Shown piece after piece: positions 53,530 through 62,466 of a stretch of DNA of 64,000 nt (its first letter is position 1; each line of letters begins with the position of its first letter). Source of the stretch: Hymenobacter armeniacus (GTDB lineage Bacteria > Bacteroidota > Bacteroidia > Cytophagales > Hymenobacteraceae); contig NZ_JACXAC010000002.1 of the NCBI RefSeq assembly GCF_014699055.1, positions 946,784 through 1,010,783 of the forward strand. Reading direction: 5' to 3'. The notes under the pieces are model-generated. The model saw only the letters and a program-made list of their open reading frames with translations, had not been told where the DNA came from and ran no database searches. The position numbers were made by a program, and so were the translations under genes.

Positions 53530-55209
53530 ATGAAGCTATTTGTTGAATTGTTAGGGGCGTCGCGGCCGGTGCCTGCGGTCTTGCGTGCGCTGTGGGTGGC
53601 ACTTGCCCTCGGTTTGTCGGCGGGCCCAACAGCGGCCCAGAGCACCAGCGTGTCGAAGGTGTGGGTGCCCGACCTGGGCAACGGCACCTACAAAAACCCG
53701 GTGCTCTACGCCGATTATTCCGACCCCGACGTGGTGCGCGTGGGCAGCGACTTCTACCTCACCTCATCGAGCTTCAATGCCGTGCCGGGCCTGCAGATTC
53801 TGCACTCCCGGGACCTCGTGAACTGGTCCATTATCGGGGCCGTATTCAACGAGCAGCCGCCGCTGGCCCGCTACGCCCTGCCCCAGCACGGCAACGGCGT
53901 GTGGGCCCCGGCCATTCGCTACCACCACCAGGAGTTCTGCATCTACTACCCCGACCCCGACCTGGGCATTTTCGTGACGAAGGCCAAAAACCCTGCCGGC
54001 CCCTGGTCGAAGCCCGTGTGCGTGAAGGAAGCCAAGGGCTGGATAGACCCCTGCCCGCTGTGGGACGCCGACGGCCGGGCCTACCTCGTGCACGGCTTTG
54101 CTGGCTCGCGCGCGGGCATCAAAACCATTCTGGCGGTGAGCCCCATGAGCGCCGACGGCCAGCGCCTCACCGGCCCCGACGTGCTGGTGTTTGATGGCCA
54201 CAAAAACCACCCCACGCTGGAAGGCCCCAAGTTTTACAAGCGCAACGGCTACTACTACCTCTTTGCCCCGGCCGGCGGCGTGCCCACCGGCTGGCAGCTG
54301 GTGCTGCGCTCCAAAAGCGTGTACGGGCCGTATGAGGAGAAAATTGTGATGGACCAGGGCAAAACCGCCGTCAACGGCCCGCACCAGGGCGCGTGGGTGG
54401 ATACCGACACCGGCGAAGACTGGTTCCTGCATTTCCAGGACCAGGGCGCCTACGGGCGCGTGGTGCACCTGCAGCCCATGCGGTGGCAAAACGACTGGCC
54501 CGTCATCGGCGAAGACCCCGACGGCGACGGCAAGGGCCAGCCCGTGCGCACCTACCGCAAGCCCCGCATCAAGAGCCCCGCCCAGCCCCTGGCCACGCCG
54601 CCCACTTCCGACGAGTTTGGCGGCCGCCAGCTCGGCTGGCAGTGGCAGTGGCACGCCAACCCGCAAGACTACTGGGCCTACCTGTACCCGGCCCAGGGCA
54701 GCCTGCGCCTCTATGCGGTGCCGCTGCCCGAGGGCTTCAAAAACTACTGGCAGGTGCCCAACCTGCTCCTGCAAAAGCTGCCCGCCAAAGCATTCACGGC
54801 CACCGCCAAGCTCACCTTCAGCTCCCGCCTGGAAGGCGAAAAAGTGGGTCTGATGATGATGGGGCTCGATTATGCCTACCTCTCCCTGGCCAACCAGGGC
54901 GGCAAGCTGCAGCTCAGCCAAACGGTGTGCAAGGACGCCGACAAGCTTTCGCCCCAAACGACCTCCGCCCCCGTAGACGTGCCCGCCGCGCAGGCCGCCC
55001 AGCCCATCTACCTGCGCGTGGCCGTGAAAGCCGGCGCCAAATGCCAGTTCAGCTACAGCTTCGACGGGCGCACCTTCCAGCCGCTGGGCGCCGAGTTCAC
55101 CGCCCGCGAGGGCAAGTGGATTGGGGCCAAAGTGGGCTTGTTCTGCTCGCGCACGGCCAAGTTCAACGACGCCGGCAGCGCCGACATCGACTGGTTCCGC
55201 ATCGAGTAG
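53530..55209 (+). CDS. Exported GH43 glycoside hydrolase with C-terminal beta-sandwich
   Basis: A 559-residue protein; I start at MKLFVELLGASRPVPAVLRA, followed by a signal-like hydrophobic stretch ending PTAAQ. The propeller has the three GH43 acids in context: D65 in YADYSDPDVVRVG, D in GWIDPCPLWDADGRAYL and E in LEGPKFYKRNGYYYLF. A concanavalin-like C-terminal domain (SDEFGGRQLGWQWQWHANP onwards) is the GH43_C2 type seen in subfamilies active on arabinosides, xylosides or galactan. A role in pectin side-chain trimming fits. It is the last carbohydrate-degrading gene of the window. Confidence 0.88.
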   Translation: MKLFVELLGASRPVPAVLRALWVALALGLSAGPTAAQSTSVSKVWVPDLGNGTYKNPVLYADYSDPDVVRVGSDFYLTSSSFNAVPGLQILHSRDLVNWSIIGAVFNEQPPLARYALPQHGNGVWAPAIRYHHQEFCIYYPDPDLGIFVTKAKNPAGPWSKPVCVKEAKGWIDPCPLWDADGRAYLVHGFAGSRAGIKTILAVSPMSADGQRLTGPDVLVFDGHKNHPTLEGPKFYKRNGYYYLFAPAGGVPTGWQLVLRSKSVYGPYEEKIVMDQGKTAVNGPHQGAWVDTDTGEDWFLHFQDQGAYGRVVHLQPMRWQNDWPVIGEDPDGDGKGQPVRTYRKPRIKSPAQPLATPPTSDEFGGRQLGWQWQWHANPQDYWAYLYPAQGSLRLYAVPLPEGFKNYWQVPNLLLQKLPAKAFTATAKLTFSSRLEGEKVGLMMMGLDYAYLSLANQGGKLQLSQTVCKDADKLSPQTTSAPVDVPAAQAAQPIYLRVAVKAGAKCQFSYSFDGRTFQPLGAEFTAREGKWIGAKVGLFCSRTAKFNDAGSADIDWFRIE

Positions 55210-55382
55210 GCGGCGGGTGCAAATAATTGACCAAGAGCAAGCTGCCCCGTGACCTGCGTCATTTTTGAAGAGAACCGGGCCCGCCTAATTTTCCCCTTTG
55301 CCGAAGCAGCGGCATTGTGCCGGGGGCTTCGCGCAGTCCGAACACGGGCTTTTCTCAGGTTCCACTTCAACATCTTCTGCTT

Positions 55383-56495
55383 ATGAAGCGCGCAATCATT
55401 ACCGGAATCACGGGGCAGGACGGGGCGTATCTGGCCGAACTGCTGCTCAGCAAGGGCTACGAGGTGCACGGCATCAAGCGCCGCTCGTCGCTCATCAACA
55501 CCGACCGCATCGACCACCTCTACCAGGACCCCCACGACGAAAACGTGCGCTTGGTGCTGCACTACGGCGACCTGACCGACTCCACCAACCTGATTCGCAT
55601 TGTGCAGCAGGTGCAGCCCGACGAGATTTACAACCTCGGCGCCATGTCGCACGTGAAGGTGTCGTTCGACACGCCCGAGTACGTGGCCGACGTGGACGGC
55701 GTGGGCACCCTGCGCATTCTGGAAGCCGTGCGCATCCTCGGCCTTGCCAAGAAAACCCGCATCTACCAGGCCAGCACCTCGGAGCTCTATGGCTTGGTGC
55801 AGGAAGTGCCGCAGCGTGAAACCACGCCCTTCTACCCCCGCTCGCCCTACGCCGTGGCCAAGCTCTACGGCTACTGGATTACGGTGAACTACCGCGAAGC
55901 CTACGGCATGTTTGCCTGCAACGGCATCCTGTTCAACCACGAAAGCCCGCTGCGCGGCGAAACTTTCGTGACCCGCAAAATCACGCGCGGCGTGGCGCAA
56001 ATTGTGCTGGGCATGCGCGAAAACATTGCCCTGGGCAACCTGGACGCCAAGCGCGACTGGGGCCACGCCAAAGACTACGTGGAGGCCATGTGGCGCATGC
56101 TCCAGCAAGACGCGCCCGACGACTACGTCATTGCCACGGGCGTCACCACCACCGTGCGCGAGTTCGTGCGTTTGGCCTTCGCCGAGCTCGGCATCGAGGT
56201 GGCCTTCACCGGCGAGGGCATTGAGGAGAAAGGCATCGTGGTGGCCTGCCACCACCCCGATTTTCAGGTGCCCACGGGCCAGGAAGTGGTGCAGGTCGAC
56301 GAGCGGTATTTCCGCCCCACCGAGGTGGAACTCCTCATCGGCGACCCCTCCAAGGCCAAAACCCAACTTGGCTGGGCGCCCCGCTACGACCTGGCCGCCC
56401 TGGTGCAGGAAATGGTGCAGGCCGACGTGCTGCTCTTTCAGCGCGACGCCTACCTGCAGGCCGGCGGCCACGCCGTGCTCCAAACCTACGAGTAG
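55383..56495 (+). CDS. gmd: GDP-mannose 4,6-dehydratase
   Basis: A 370-residue SDR-family enzyme starting [20 protein letters not shown], which includes the glycine-rich NADP-binding loop. The catalytic set T132, E134, Y156 and K160 sits in ASTSELYG and [15 protein letters not shown] as in characterised GMD, and [17 protein letters not shown] is the substrate loop. It converts GDP-D-mannose to GDP-4-keto-6-deoxymannose, the precursor of GDP-L-fucose, GDP-D-rhamnose and GDP-perosamine. No GDP-fucose synthase follows; downstream glycosyltransferases 5 kb away may use its product. Identification is secure. Confidence 0.95.
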   Translation: MKRAIITGITGQDGAYLAELLLSKGYEVHGIKRRSSLINTDRIDHLYQDPHDENVRLVLHYGDLTDSTNLIRIVQQVQPDEIYNLGAMSHVKVSFDTPEYVADVDGVGTLRILEAVRILGLAKKTRIYQASTSELYGLVQEVPQRETTPFYPRSPYAVAKLYGYWITVNYREAYGMFACNGILFNHESPLRGETFVTRKITRGVAQIVLGMRENIALGNLDAKRDWGHAKDYVEAMWRMLQQDAPDDYVIATGVTTTVREFVRLAFAELGIEVAFTGEGIEEKGIVVACHHPDFQVPTGQEVVQVDERYFRPTEVELLIGDPSKAKTQLGWAPRYDLAALVQEMVQADVLLFQRDAYLQAGGHAVLQTYE

Positions 56496-56884
56496 CCCCG
56501 CCTTGCTCCGGGCCGCGCCCCGGCCCGCCACGTTTCGTCCATGCCCCGCAATCGGCTTTCTCTGAGCCGGCTGCGGGGCATTGGGCTTTGTGCCCGGCAC
56601 GTTCGGCGAAGCAGGACTGCGGCAGCGCAATTGGACTGCCCGAGCCGCGGGCTTATCCGAAACCGCTTGATTTGTATCTGAAAACAGTACTTTTTTATTT
56701 TAAAATTATAATAATAGGACTTTTTCTCGATAATCTGAACCATGTGCCTGACCTTGCAGTTAGGTGCGCTACGACAGGTAGTGGGTCGTGGCGAGCAGTT
56801 GGAGACGAAGTAGTAGTGTAGTGGAGTAAAGTGCAGAAGAACTACGCAATAGTGCGTGAAGTTGAACCCCCCCAAAACGTGTTT
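56496..56884. other. Intergenic region with hairpin and AT-rich leader
   Basis: The first part contains a long hairpin (56541-56581). The second part (about 56670-56740) is very AT-rich (runs of T and A around 56690-56715) and looks like the promoter region of the lipoprotein gene, although no textbook -33/-7 pair is spaced correctly. No ORF is supported. Confidence 0.5.
56541..56581 (+). terminator. Long GC-rich hairpin after gmd
   Basis: ATGCCCCGCA pairs with TGCGGGGCAT, and an inner CGGCT/AGCCG stem continues it. The hairpin is strong but lacks a following T-run, so it may be a factor-assisted terminator or mRNA-stabilising structure. Confidence 0.5.
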
Positions 56885-57355
56885 ATGAAGAAAGTACCCC
56901 TGATGTTGGGCCTGGCAGCCGCCGTATGCAGCCTGCCCGCTTGCCAAAAAGACCTCGAAGAAACCCCCACCCCCCAAGCCGTGGCCGCCAATGCCAGCCG
57001 CTCCGACCAGCTGGCCGCCCAAGACTGGCACCAGACCGGCCTCACGGTGAACACCGTGAGCGGCGACAAAGCCGTGACGGCCGATTTGTTCTCGCACGTT
57101 AGCCCCGGCACGCTCGACCAGTCGGTTACGTTCCAGGCCGGCGGCGTGTACACGGTGCTGAAAGGCGGCGCCGCCAGTCCCCTCGTGGGCCGCTGGCAGC
57201 TCAACCCCGCCAGCGACTCCGTCATCGTGACCTTGCCCGGCCAAGTGCGCCGGCTGGCCGTGACCGAGCTCAGCCCCACCAGCTTGCGCCTGACTTTCAC
57301 CGACGCCGCCGTGAACGGCGCCGTTTCCACCTACACCTCGGTGTATTCCCACTGA
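56885..57355 (+). CDS. Small lipoprotein, lipocalin-like
   Basis: A 156-residue protein starting MKKVPLMLGLAAAVCSLPAC; the lipobox LPAC places the lipidated cysteine at C20. The mature part has short beta-strands with a pattern WHQTGLTV, VTFQAGGVYTVLKGG, GRWQLNPASDSVIVTLPGQ, typical of the lipocalin-like domains of Bacteroidota outer-membrane lipoproteins. Ligand unknown. It has an AT-rich leader and its own strong terminator, so it is monocistronic. Confidence 0.75.
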   Translation: MKKVPLMLGLAAAVCSLPACQKDLEETPTPQAVAANASRSDQLAAQDWHQTGLTVNTVSGDKAVTADLFSHVSPGTLDQSVTFQAGGVYTVLKGGAASPLVGRWQLNPASDSVIVTLPGQVRRLAVTELSPTSLRLTFTDAAVNGAVSTYTSVYSH

Positions 57356-57707
57356 GCCGTTTCATACCCAGCCCAACTGTTCGCAAACAGAAAGGCCCGG
57401 CTTGCACAAGCCGGGCCTTTCTGTTTGCAGGCGGTGCCGCCGCCGCACGTGGCCGGCGCCAGCCTCGGCGCAATTATATTCACTTTGCTATATGTTCGGC
57501 TATTGCCGTGGCGCATTCGGATAGCAAAAAGCCTCGTTCGCTAAGATTGAATGGCATTTTGGATATCTAAAATTTAACTTTCATCATATAGGGGTTCGGG
57601 CTGCCCGCGGTCGACGGCACATTCCACGCTACTGCGGCGCTTTGGTTCGCCCCCAAGCCGGTTGCCTTGCCCACGCCCGCATTCTCCATTTTTACCACTA
57701 TCACGCT
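57356..57707. other. Intergenic region between lipoprotein and small ORF
   Basis: Apart from the terminator at 57388-57423 I see no ORF or repeat. Around 57475-57600 the DNA is AT-rich (ATTATATTCACTTTGCTATA and ATTTAACTTTCATCATATAG) and is a likely promoter region for the downstream 77-residue ORF and FNR-like regulator. Confidence 0.45.
57388..57423 (+). terminator. Intrinsic terminator
   Basis: A perfect 16-bp stem (CAGAAAGGCCCGGCTT with AAGCCGGGCCTTTCTG) and a 4-base loop (GCAC), starting 32 bases after the lipoprotein stop. The A-rich 5' side and T-containing 3' side allow bidirectional function. Confidence 0.85.
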
Positions 57708-57941
57708 ATGGCACTTTCTTTTCTCCGGTCCTCGCTACAAGTTGATTTGACGGCCGCCCACCAATCGCAGGAGGAAGCCGCGGCCTACGCCCGGCGCCTG
57801 CACGAAATAGAGACCAAGCTGTTATGCCGCGCGTTTGGCGGCCGGGCGGTGCTGCCCAGCGACTACGAACTGCTGCAGCGCTACCTCAACGGGGAGCTCT
57901 CCCGCGCCGAAGTATTCCGCGAGTTTTACGACGCCGCCTGA
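57708..57941 (+). CDS. Small hypothetical protein upstream of FNR-like regulator
   Basis: A 77-residue protein starting MALSFLRSSLQVDLTAAHQS. It is predicted largely helical, with repeated charged residues (EEAAAYARRLHEIETKLL, LSRAEVFREFYD) and no signal peptide. I do not recognise a family. It lies 74 bases upstream of the FNR-like regulator gene on the same strand and may be co-transcribed. Confidence 0.6.
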   Translation: MALSFLRSSLQVDLTAAHQSQEEAAAYARRLHEIETKLLCRAFGGRAVLPSDYELLQRYLNGELSRAEVFREFYDAA

Positions 57942-58015
57942 GCCCGCAGGCTCTGTTAGCACAATTAGGTTATGCTTTCAAAAAGCGGGTTGTTTCACCT
58001 CTTATGCTTTTGATT

Positions 58016-58723
58016 ATGAACCGATTTGTATCTCCGCAATGCCAGAGCTGCCCCAGCCGCCACAACTCGCTGCTGCGCTGCTGCTCCGACGCCGACCTGG
58101 AAACGATGTCGCTGGGCAAAACCAGCCACCAGTACTCGGCCGGGCAGGTAATTTTTCAGGAAGGCAGCCGCTCGCTGGGCCTCTACTGCGTGCACGAAGG
58201 CAAAATCAAAATCACCAAAACCGGCGGCGACGGCAAGGAGCAGATTATTCGCCTGGCCAAAAGCGGCGACACGCTGGGCTACCGCGGCCTGGTCACGGGC
58301 ACGCCGCACTCGGCCTCGGCGGTGGCGCTCGACGATTGCACCGTGTGCCTGGTGTCAAAGCAGGACTTTTTTCAGCAGCTGAACACCAACGCCAATTTCT
58401 CGGGGGCCCTCATCCAGCTCCTGGCCACGGTGCTGAGCGAAGCCGAAAGCCGCATGCTGCACCTGGCCTACAAGCCCGTGCGCGAGCGCCTGGCCGAAGC
58501 CCTGCTGCTGCTCATGCGCACCTTCCGCACCGAAGGCGACCTGCAGCCCTTCACCCTGGCCATCTCGCGCGACGACCTGGGCGCCCTGATGGGCACCACC
58601 AAGGAAACCACCACGCGCATGCTCTCCGAGTTCAAAAACGAAGGCATTCTGACCACCCGGGGCAGCGCCATCACCATCCTGTCGCCGGTGCGGCTGGTCG
58701 AAATCGCCACCCTCTACGACTAA
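58016..58723 (+). CDS. Crp/Fnr-family regulator with N-terminal cysteine cluster
   Basis: A 235-residue regulator starting MNRFVSPQCQSCPSRHNSLL; an ATG four codons upstream (58004) is also possible. Four cysteines (C9, C12, C22, C23) precede the cyclic-nucleotide-binding-type beta barrel (QYSAGQVIFQEGSRSLGLYC), which suggests an Fe-S cluster sensing oxygen or nitric oxide as in FNR, although the spacing differs from the E. coli protein. The dimer helix is followed by a Crp-type HTH (ISRDDLGALMGTTKETTTRM). It is convergent with a universal stress protein gene two bases away, a usual partner in redox regulons. Confidence 0.85.
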   Translation: MNRFVSPQCQSCPSRHNSLLRCCSDADLETMSLGKTSHQYSAGQVIFQEGSRSLGLYCVHEGKIKITKTGGDGKEQIIRLAKSGDTLGYRGLVTGTPHSASAVALDDCTVCLVSKQDFFQQLNTNANFSGALIQLLATVLSEAESRMLHLAYKPVRERLAEALLLLMRTFRTEGDLQPFTLAISRDDLGALMGTTKETTTRMLSEFKNEGILTTRGSAITILSPVRLVEIATLYD

Positions 58724-58725
58724 CG

Positions 58726-59484
58726 CTACGCCACTTGCCGCTCCTCGTGCACCGAGTTCACCGGCAGCAGCAGCACCGGCACGGGGCTCTGGGCCAGCAC
58801 GCGTGCCGTGACGCTGCCGGCAAAGCCGGGACCCCACCGGTTGTGGGCCCGCACGGGCACCACCAGCAGGTCGGCGGCCACCTGCTGCACGCCCGCCAGA
58901 ATGCCGGCGGCCGGGTCGGGGGCGGGCACGTCGCAGGCGTCGATGGTGAGGTGGCGCAGCGCGAGCCCGCACGACTGCACCGCGTGTAGGGCATCGGCGC
59001 CGGAATAGAGGGCGTGGGGCCGCTGCGCGTGCAGCACCGTGAGGCGCGTGGGCAGCGTGAGCAGCAGGGCGTGCATGGTGCGCAGGCCCTGGGCCACCAC
59101 AAACGGCTCGCCCTCGGCCGCCAGCGCAATGCGGCGGGGCGGCATGCGCCCCGCGGCGGGCGAGGGCACCACCAGCACCGGGAGGGGGCTGGCCTGCAGC
59201 GTGCGTTGGGCCTGGCGGGCCAGCTGCTCGGCCGGCGGGCGCGGCAGCAGCACCAGCAGCGCCCCCGAGGCCGAAGACGCCTCGCAGGCCGGCAGCGGGC
59301 GGAGGCCGTCGGCCGAAGCGGCTGGGCAGTGCACGGCCAGCCGGGGCGGGGCGGCGCTGCCGGCGGGCCCCTCGGCGAGGGTGGCTGGCAAGAGCCGCGC
59401 GGCCAGGAGCTGGGCCAGCGAGGCCGCGTACTGCGTGGCGTCGTGGGTGGGCGGGCTGCCGAGCATAACGATGGAGGCATCCAT
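58726..59484 (-). CDS. Universal stress protein, two UspA-like halves
   Basis: A 252-residue cytoplasmic protein starting MDASIVMLGSPPTHDATQYA. The C-terminal half ends with GFAGSVTARVLAQSPVPVLL, the UspA nucleotide-loop signature, and ASPLPVLVVP in the middle marks the end of a first, degenerate UspA domain. Tandem UspA proteins of Bacteroidota are commonly controlled by FNR-type regulators under oxygen limitation. Its position facing the FNR-like gene supports that link; the ATP-binding glycine loop is clear only in the second half. Confidence 0.82.
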   Translation of the reverse strand: MDASIVMLGSPPTHDATQYAASLAQLLAARLLPATLAEGPAGSAAPPRLAVHCPAASADGLRPLPACEASSASGALLVLLPRPPAEQLARQAQRTLQASPLPVLVVPSPAAGRMPPRRIALAAEGEPFVVAQGLRTMHALLLTLPTRLTVLHAQRPHALYSGADALHAVQSCGLALRHLTIDACDVPAPDPAAGILAGVQQVAADLLVVPVRAHNRWGPGFAGSVTARVLAQSPVPVLLLPVNSVHEERQVA

Positions 59485-59802
59485 GCGGTGGGTGGAAACG
59501 GATGAGTGAAAGCCGGTGCCACGGGCACAGCCCGCCGGTAGGGGGGCTGGCGGCGGCAGGATGCGGGCAAAAGTATACGGCCGCTTAACGCAGCAAAATG
59601 ACTAGGCATAATGCTGTAAATGAGCTTGGTCAATTCGTGGGCTGAGTGGGGCAGAGGCCCGGCCCGCGGCGCCATGACCGGGCTCACTTTTCGGAATGAC
59701 GCGGGTCAATGCGCGCCCGGCGGCCGCGCGGCCACTTTTACGGCGCTGCGGGCCGGGCCGGCCCGGCGCAGGTGTTTGTTCGTTTTAGCTGCTGTACTTG
59801 CC
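59485..59802. other. Divergent intergenic region before PAS-LuxR gene
   Basis: The 318-base gap between the stress-protein gene and the PAS-LuxR gene is GC-rich and open in several frames. Its translation upstream of 59803 is low-complexity, so I place the regulator start at 59803, but an ATG at 59620 in the same frame cannot be excluded. Confidence 0.4.
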
Positions 59803-60549
59803 ATGGCCCTTGCCGCCGACACCATTGCCCCCGACACGGCCGCGCCGCCGGAAGCCGTGCGGCTGGCCGGCTGCCTGCTGTCCAGCCAGTTTCTGGTGGC
59901 CTTCGACCTGTGGCAGCAGCGCTGCTGCTACGCCAGCCCCCAGGCCGAAGCCCTGCTGGGCTACCCGCACCAGGAAATGAGCCTGGCCCTGCTCTACGAC
60001 GCCATTCACCCCGACGACCTGCCGCTCGTGACGCGCGCTTCGGAGCTGGCCATGGAGTTTATGCAGCTCACGGGGCAGCCGGGGGCCGGCGGGCCGGCGG
60101 GCGCTTCCCCGTCGCCGGTCACCATCTGTTTCAGCATCGACTACCGGCTGCGCTGCCGCAACGGCCACTACCGGCGGGTGCTGCGCCACAACTTCGTGCT
60201 GGCCCACTCCGAGTCGGGGCACCCGCTCGTGACGGGCAGCCTCTTCACCGACATCACGGGCCACAAAACGACCCTCGACGTCCGCTTCAGCCTCGACCAC
60301 CCCGATTTTGCCCACTGGCTGCGCACCCGCAAAGGGGAACGCGAGCGCACCGGCGACGAGCTCAGCATCCGGGAGCAGGAAATTCTGGCGCGCATGCTGG
60401 CCGGCGAAAGCACCGCTGCCATTGCCGACAGCTTGTTCATCAGCTATTTCACCGTCAAAACGCACCGCCGCAACATCCTGCGCAAGATGAAAGCGCACGG
60501 CGGCCGGCTGGCCCACCTCGATGCCGGCATTGTGCAGCTGCTGGCGTAG
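59803..60549 (+). CDS. PAS-domain LuxR-type transcriptional regulator
   Basis: A 248-residue protein starting MALAADTIAPDT. Residues ~25-165 form a PAS-like sensor (SSQFLVAFDLWQQRCCYASP, LLGYPHQEMSLALLYDAIHPDD, RNGHYRRVLRHNFV). The C-terminus is a LuxR/GerE HTH (LSIREQEILARMLAGESTAA, then SLFISYFTVKTHRRNILRKM). It resembles the PAS-LuxR regulators frequent in Bacteroidota; signal and targets unknown. A strong terminator follows, so it is monocistronic. Confidence 0.8.
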   Translation: MALAADTIAPDTAAPPEAVRLAGCLLSSQFLVAFDLWQQRCCYASPQAEALLGYPHQEMSLALLYDAIHPDDLPLVTRASELAMEFMQLTGQPGAGGPAGASPSPVTICFSIDYRLRCRNGHYRRVLRHNFVLAHSESGHPLVTGSLFTDITGHKTTLDVRFSLDHPDFAHWLRTRKGERERTGDELSIREQEILARMLAGESTAAIADSLFISYFTVKTHRRNILRKMKAHGGRLAHLDAGIVQLLA

Positions 60550-61210
60550 GGGGCACTGGCCGCCAGCGCCAGCGTTTCAATACCACGCGCACACAAAAGC
60601 GGCCCCTGCATTCGGCAGGGGCCGCTTGGGGTAAAAGCAGGAGCCGCCGCGGCACTGCCCGGCGGGCTAAAAGCGCGTTGCCGGGGGAGGGGCGGGGTCG
60701 CAGGGAGGGGGCAGGCGGCGGGGCCCTGCTTTACGGGGCCGGCGCGGGGCGCCGGTGGTGGGGCTTGGTGCGCGGGCGGCGGCGGAAGCGCCGCCCGCAA
60801 AGGCGAAAGCGCGGCCCCGGCCGGGCGGCGGGTGGGAGGCGCCTCGCCCGTGTGCGCCCGCCCCGGCGGCTGCCCTGGGTGCAGCCGGCCCAGCCGCAAC
60901 GGCAAGCAAACAGCGGGTATTTCATGGCGGGAGGGGCGGCACCCGGGGCCGGTGGTGGGGTGCCTGCGGGCCGTGGGGTAAAGGTGAGGCGGGGGGCAAC
61001 CTTGGGTAAATGAGCGATATCAATTTTGCCGGTGAGGCTGCTCATTTCAGGCCCCGGCCCCGGCTTTAATATTTGAACAAGCTATTGGTAATCAAAGCCC
61101 TGATGGCGCGGATTGCCCCTTTCCGGGGCCCAGGAGACGATTCGGCAGACTGCTTGACGGCTCCGGATTTATCTACCCACCTTAACCCCCCTTTCCCTGT
61201 GCTCCTGACC
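60550..61210. other. GC-rich intergenic stretch without a supported gene
   Basis: After the terminator at 60597-60627 the DNA to about 61000 is extremely GC-rich with G- and C-runs. Translations in all frames are Gly/Ala/Arg/Pro-rich low-complexity, so I call no gene. The last ~150 bases before the GT61 gene are more normal and probably carry its promoter. Confidence 0.5.
60597..60627 (+). terminator. Intrinsic terminator
   Basis: AAGCGGCCCCTGC pairs with GCAGGGGCCGCTT around a 5-base loop (ATTCG), 47 bases after the PAS-LuxR stop. The stem is perfect; no long T-run follows. Confidence 0.75.
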
Positions 61211-62440
61211 ATGCCCGAAATACTGGGGCGCGCCCAGCGGCGTGCCGGCCGCCTGCTGCGCGAGCTGCTGCCCCACAACGACCACTACCGCCCCCTGGGC
61301 GTGCACGCCAGCAGCCGCGCCCTGGCCGCCACCACCGACGCCGTGCGCTACCGGCCGGTGGTGCCGGCCTTTACCTCGCGCCTGGTCATCCCGGAAGGGT
61401 TCTACAAGGCCGTGTCGGTATACGAAAGCACGGCCCACGGCAAGCCCCGCGCCGAAGAGGCCATGCCCGAAGCCTTCGTGCTGGAGCTGCAGGGCGGCCG
61501 CCTCTACGCCGACAACTGGGACAGCGTGGCCGTGATTGCGCCCGACAACTACCTGGTGGGCGACGTGTCGTTTCAGCACAACCGGCTGGGCTGGACGCTG
61601 ACCGCGCCCGAGGCCAACAACATCTTCGCCCAGCGCTATTTCCTGGAGCCCGTGCGGGTGCCGGGCACGGTGCTGAGCCTGCTCTCGGGCGGGGGCGCGG
61701 CCATGGGCAACTACTACCACTGGCTCATCGACTCGCTGCCGCGCCTGCACCTGCTGCGCGAGGCGGGCTTGTTCGACGAAATCGACTATTTTCTGGTGTA
61801 CGACCGCAAGAACCAGTTCGTGCTCGACTCGCTCCTGCACCTGGGCATTGCCGATGCGCGCATCATCGACGTGACCACCCACCGGCACCTGCAGGCCGAG
61901 CGCCTGCTGGTGACTTCGCCGGTGCGCGCCGGGGGGCGGCACTCGCCGCCGTGGGTGCGCCAGTTTTTGCAGCAGGCCTACCTGCCGGTGCCGGCCGGCA
62001 CGCGGCGGTTTGCGGCCCGGGTCTACATCAGCCGGCGCGACGCCAGCATGCGGCGCGTGCTCAACGAGGCCCAAGCCGAGGAGATACTGGCCGGGCTGGG
62101 CTTCAAGACCTATATGCTCAGCGACTTGTCGTTCATTGAGAAGGTGGCGCTGTTCAGCGGGGCCGAGGCCATCGTGGCCACGGTGGGCGCGGGCATGGCC
62201 AACCTCATGTTTGCCACGCCCGGCACGCCGGTGCTGGAGCTGCACCCGCACACCTTCGTCGAGCCCGAGTCGATGGACACGGCCTACCGCGTGGGCCTGC
62301 CTTACCACTGGCTCACGTGCCGGCCCAGTTCGGAGCGCAGCACGTCCTACTACCACGCCCGCCACCTCGACCTGTTCGTGGACCCCCGCCAGCTGCTGAA
62401 CGCCGTGCGCCGCATGCTGCGCCAGGCCGGCAAGGTGTAA
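61211..62440 (+). CDS. GT61-family (DUF563) glycosyltransferase
   Basis: A 409-residue cytoplasmic protein starting MPEILGRAQRRAGRLLRELL; the frame is open further upstream, but that part is low-complexity. The DUF563 core is present: GGGAAMGNYYHWLIDSLPRL, then VYISRRDASMRRVLNEAQAE and GAGMANLMFATPGTPVLELH. Family members add sugars such as xylose or arabinose to glycans, and bacterial members occur in capsule and exopolysaccharide loci. It is followed 26 bases later by a GT2 gene, forming an operon. Confidence 0.85.
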   Translation: MPEILGRAQRRAGRLLRELLPHNDHYRPLGVHASSRALAATTDAVRYRPVVPAFTSRLVIPEGFYKAVSVYESTAHGKPRAEEAMPEAFVLELQGGRLYADNWDSVAVIAPDNYLVGDVSFQHNRLGWTLTAPEANNIFAQRYFLEPVRVPGTVLSLLSGGGAAMGNYYHWLIDSLPRLHLLREAGLFDEIDYFLVYDRKNQFVLDSLLHLGIADARIIDVTTHRHLQAERLLVTSPVRAGGRHSPPWVRQFLQQAYLPVPAGTRRFAARVYISRRDASMRRVLNEAQAEEILAGLGFKTYMLSDLSFIEKVALFSGAEAIVATVGAGMANLMFATPGTPVLELHPHTFVEPESMDTAYRVGLPYHWLTCRPSSERSTSYYHARHLDLFVDPRQLLNAVRRMLRQAGKV

Positions 62441-62466
62441 CCCTTCACCCTCCAACTTCCTGCCTT

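Noticed and set aside
60665..61013. Several overlapping ORFs on both strands
   Set aside because: All are low-complexity translations of a GC-rich non-coding stretch without start signals or motifs.
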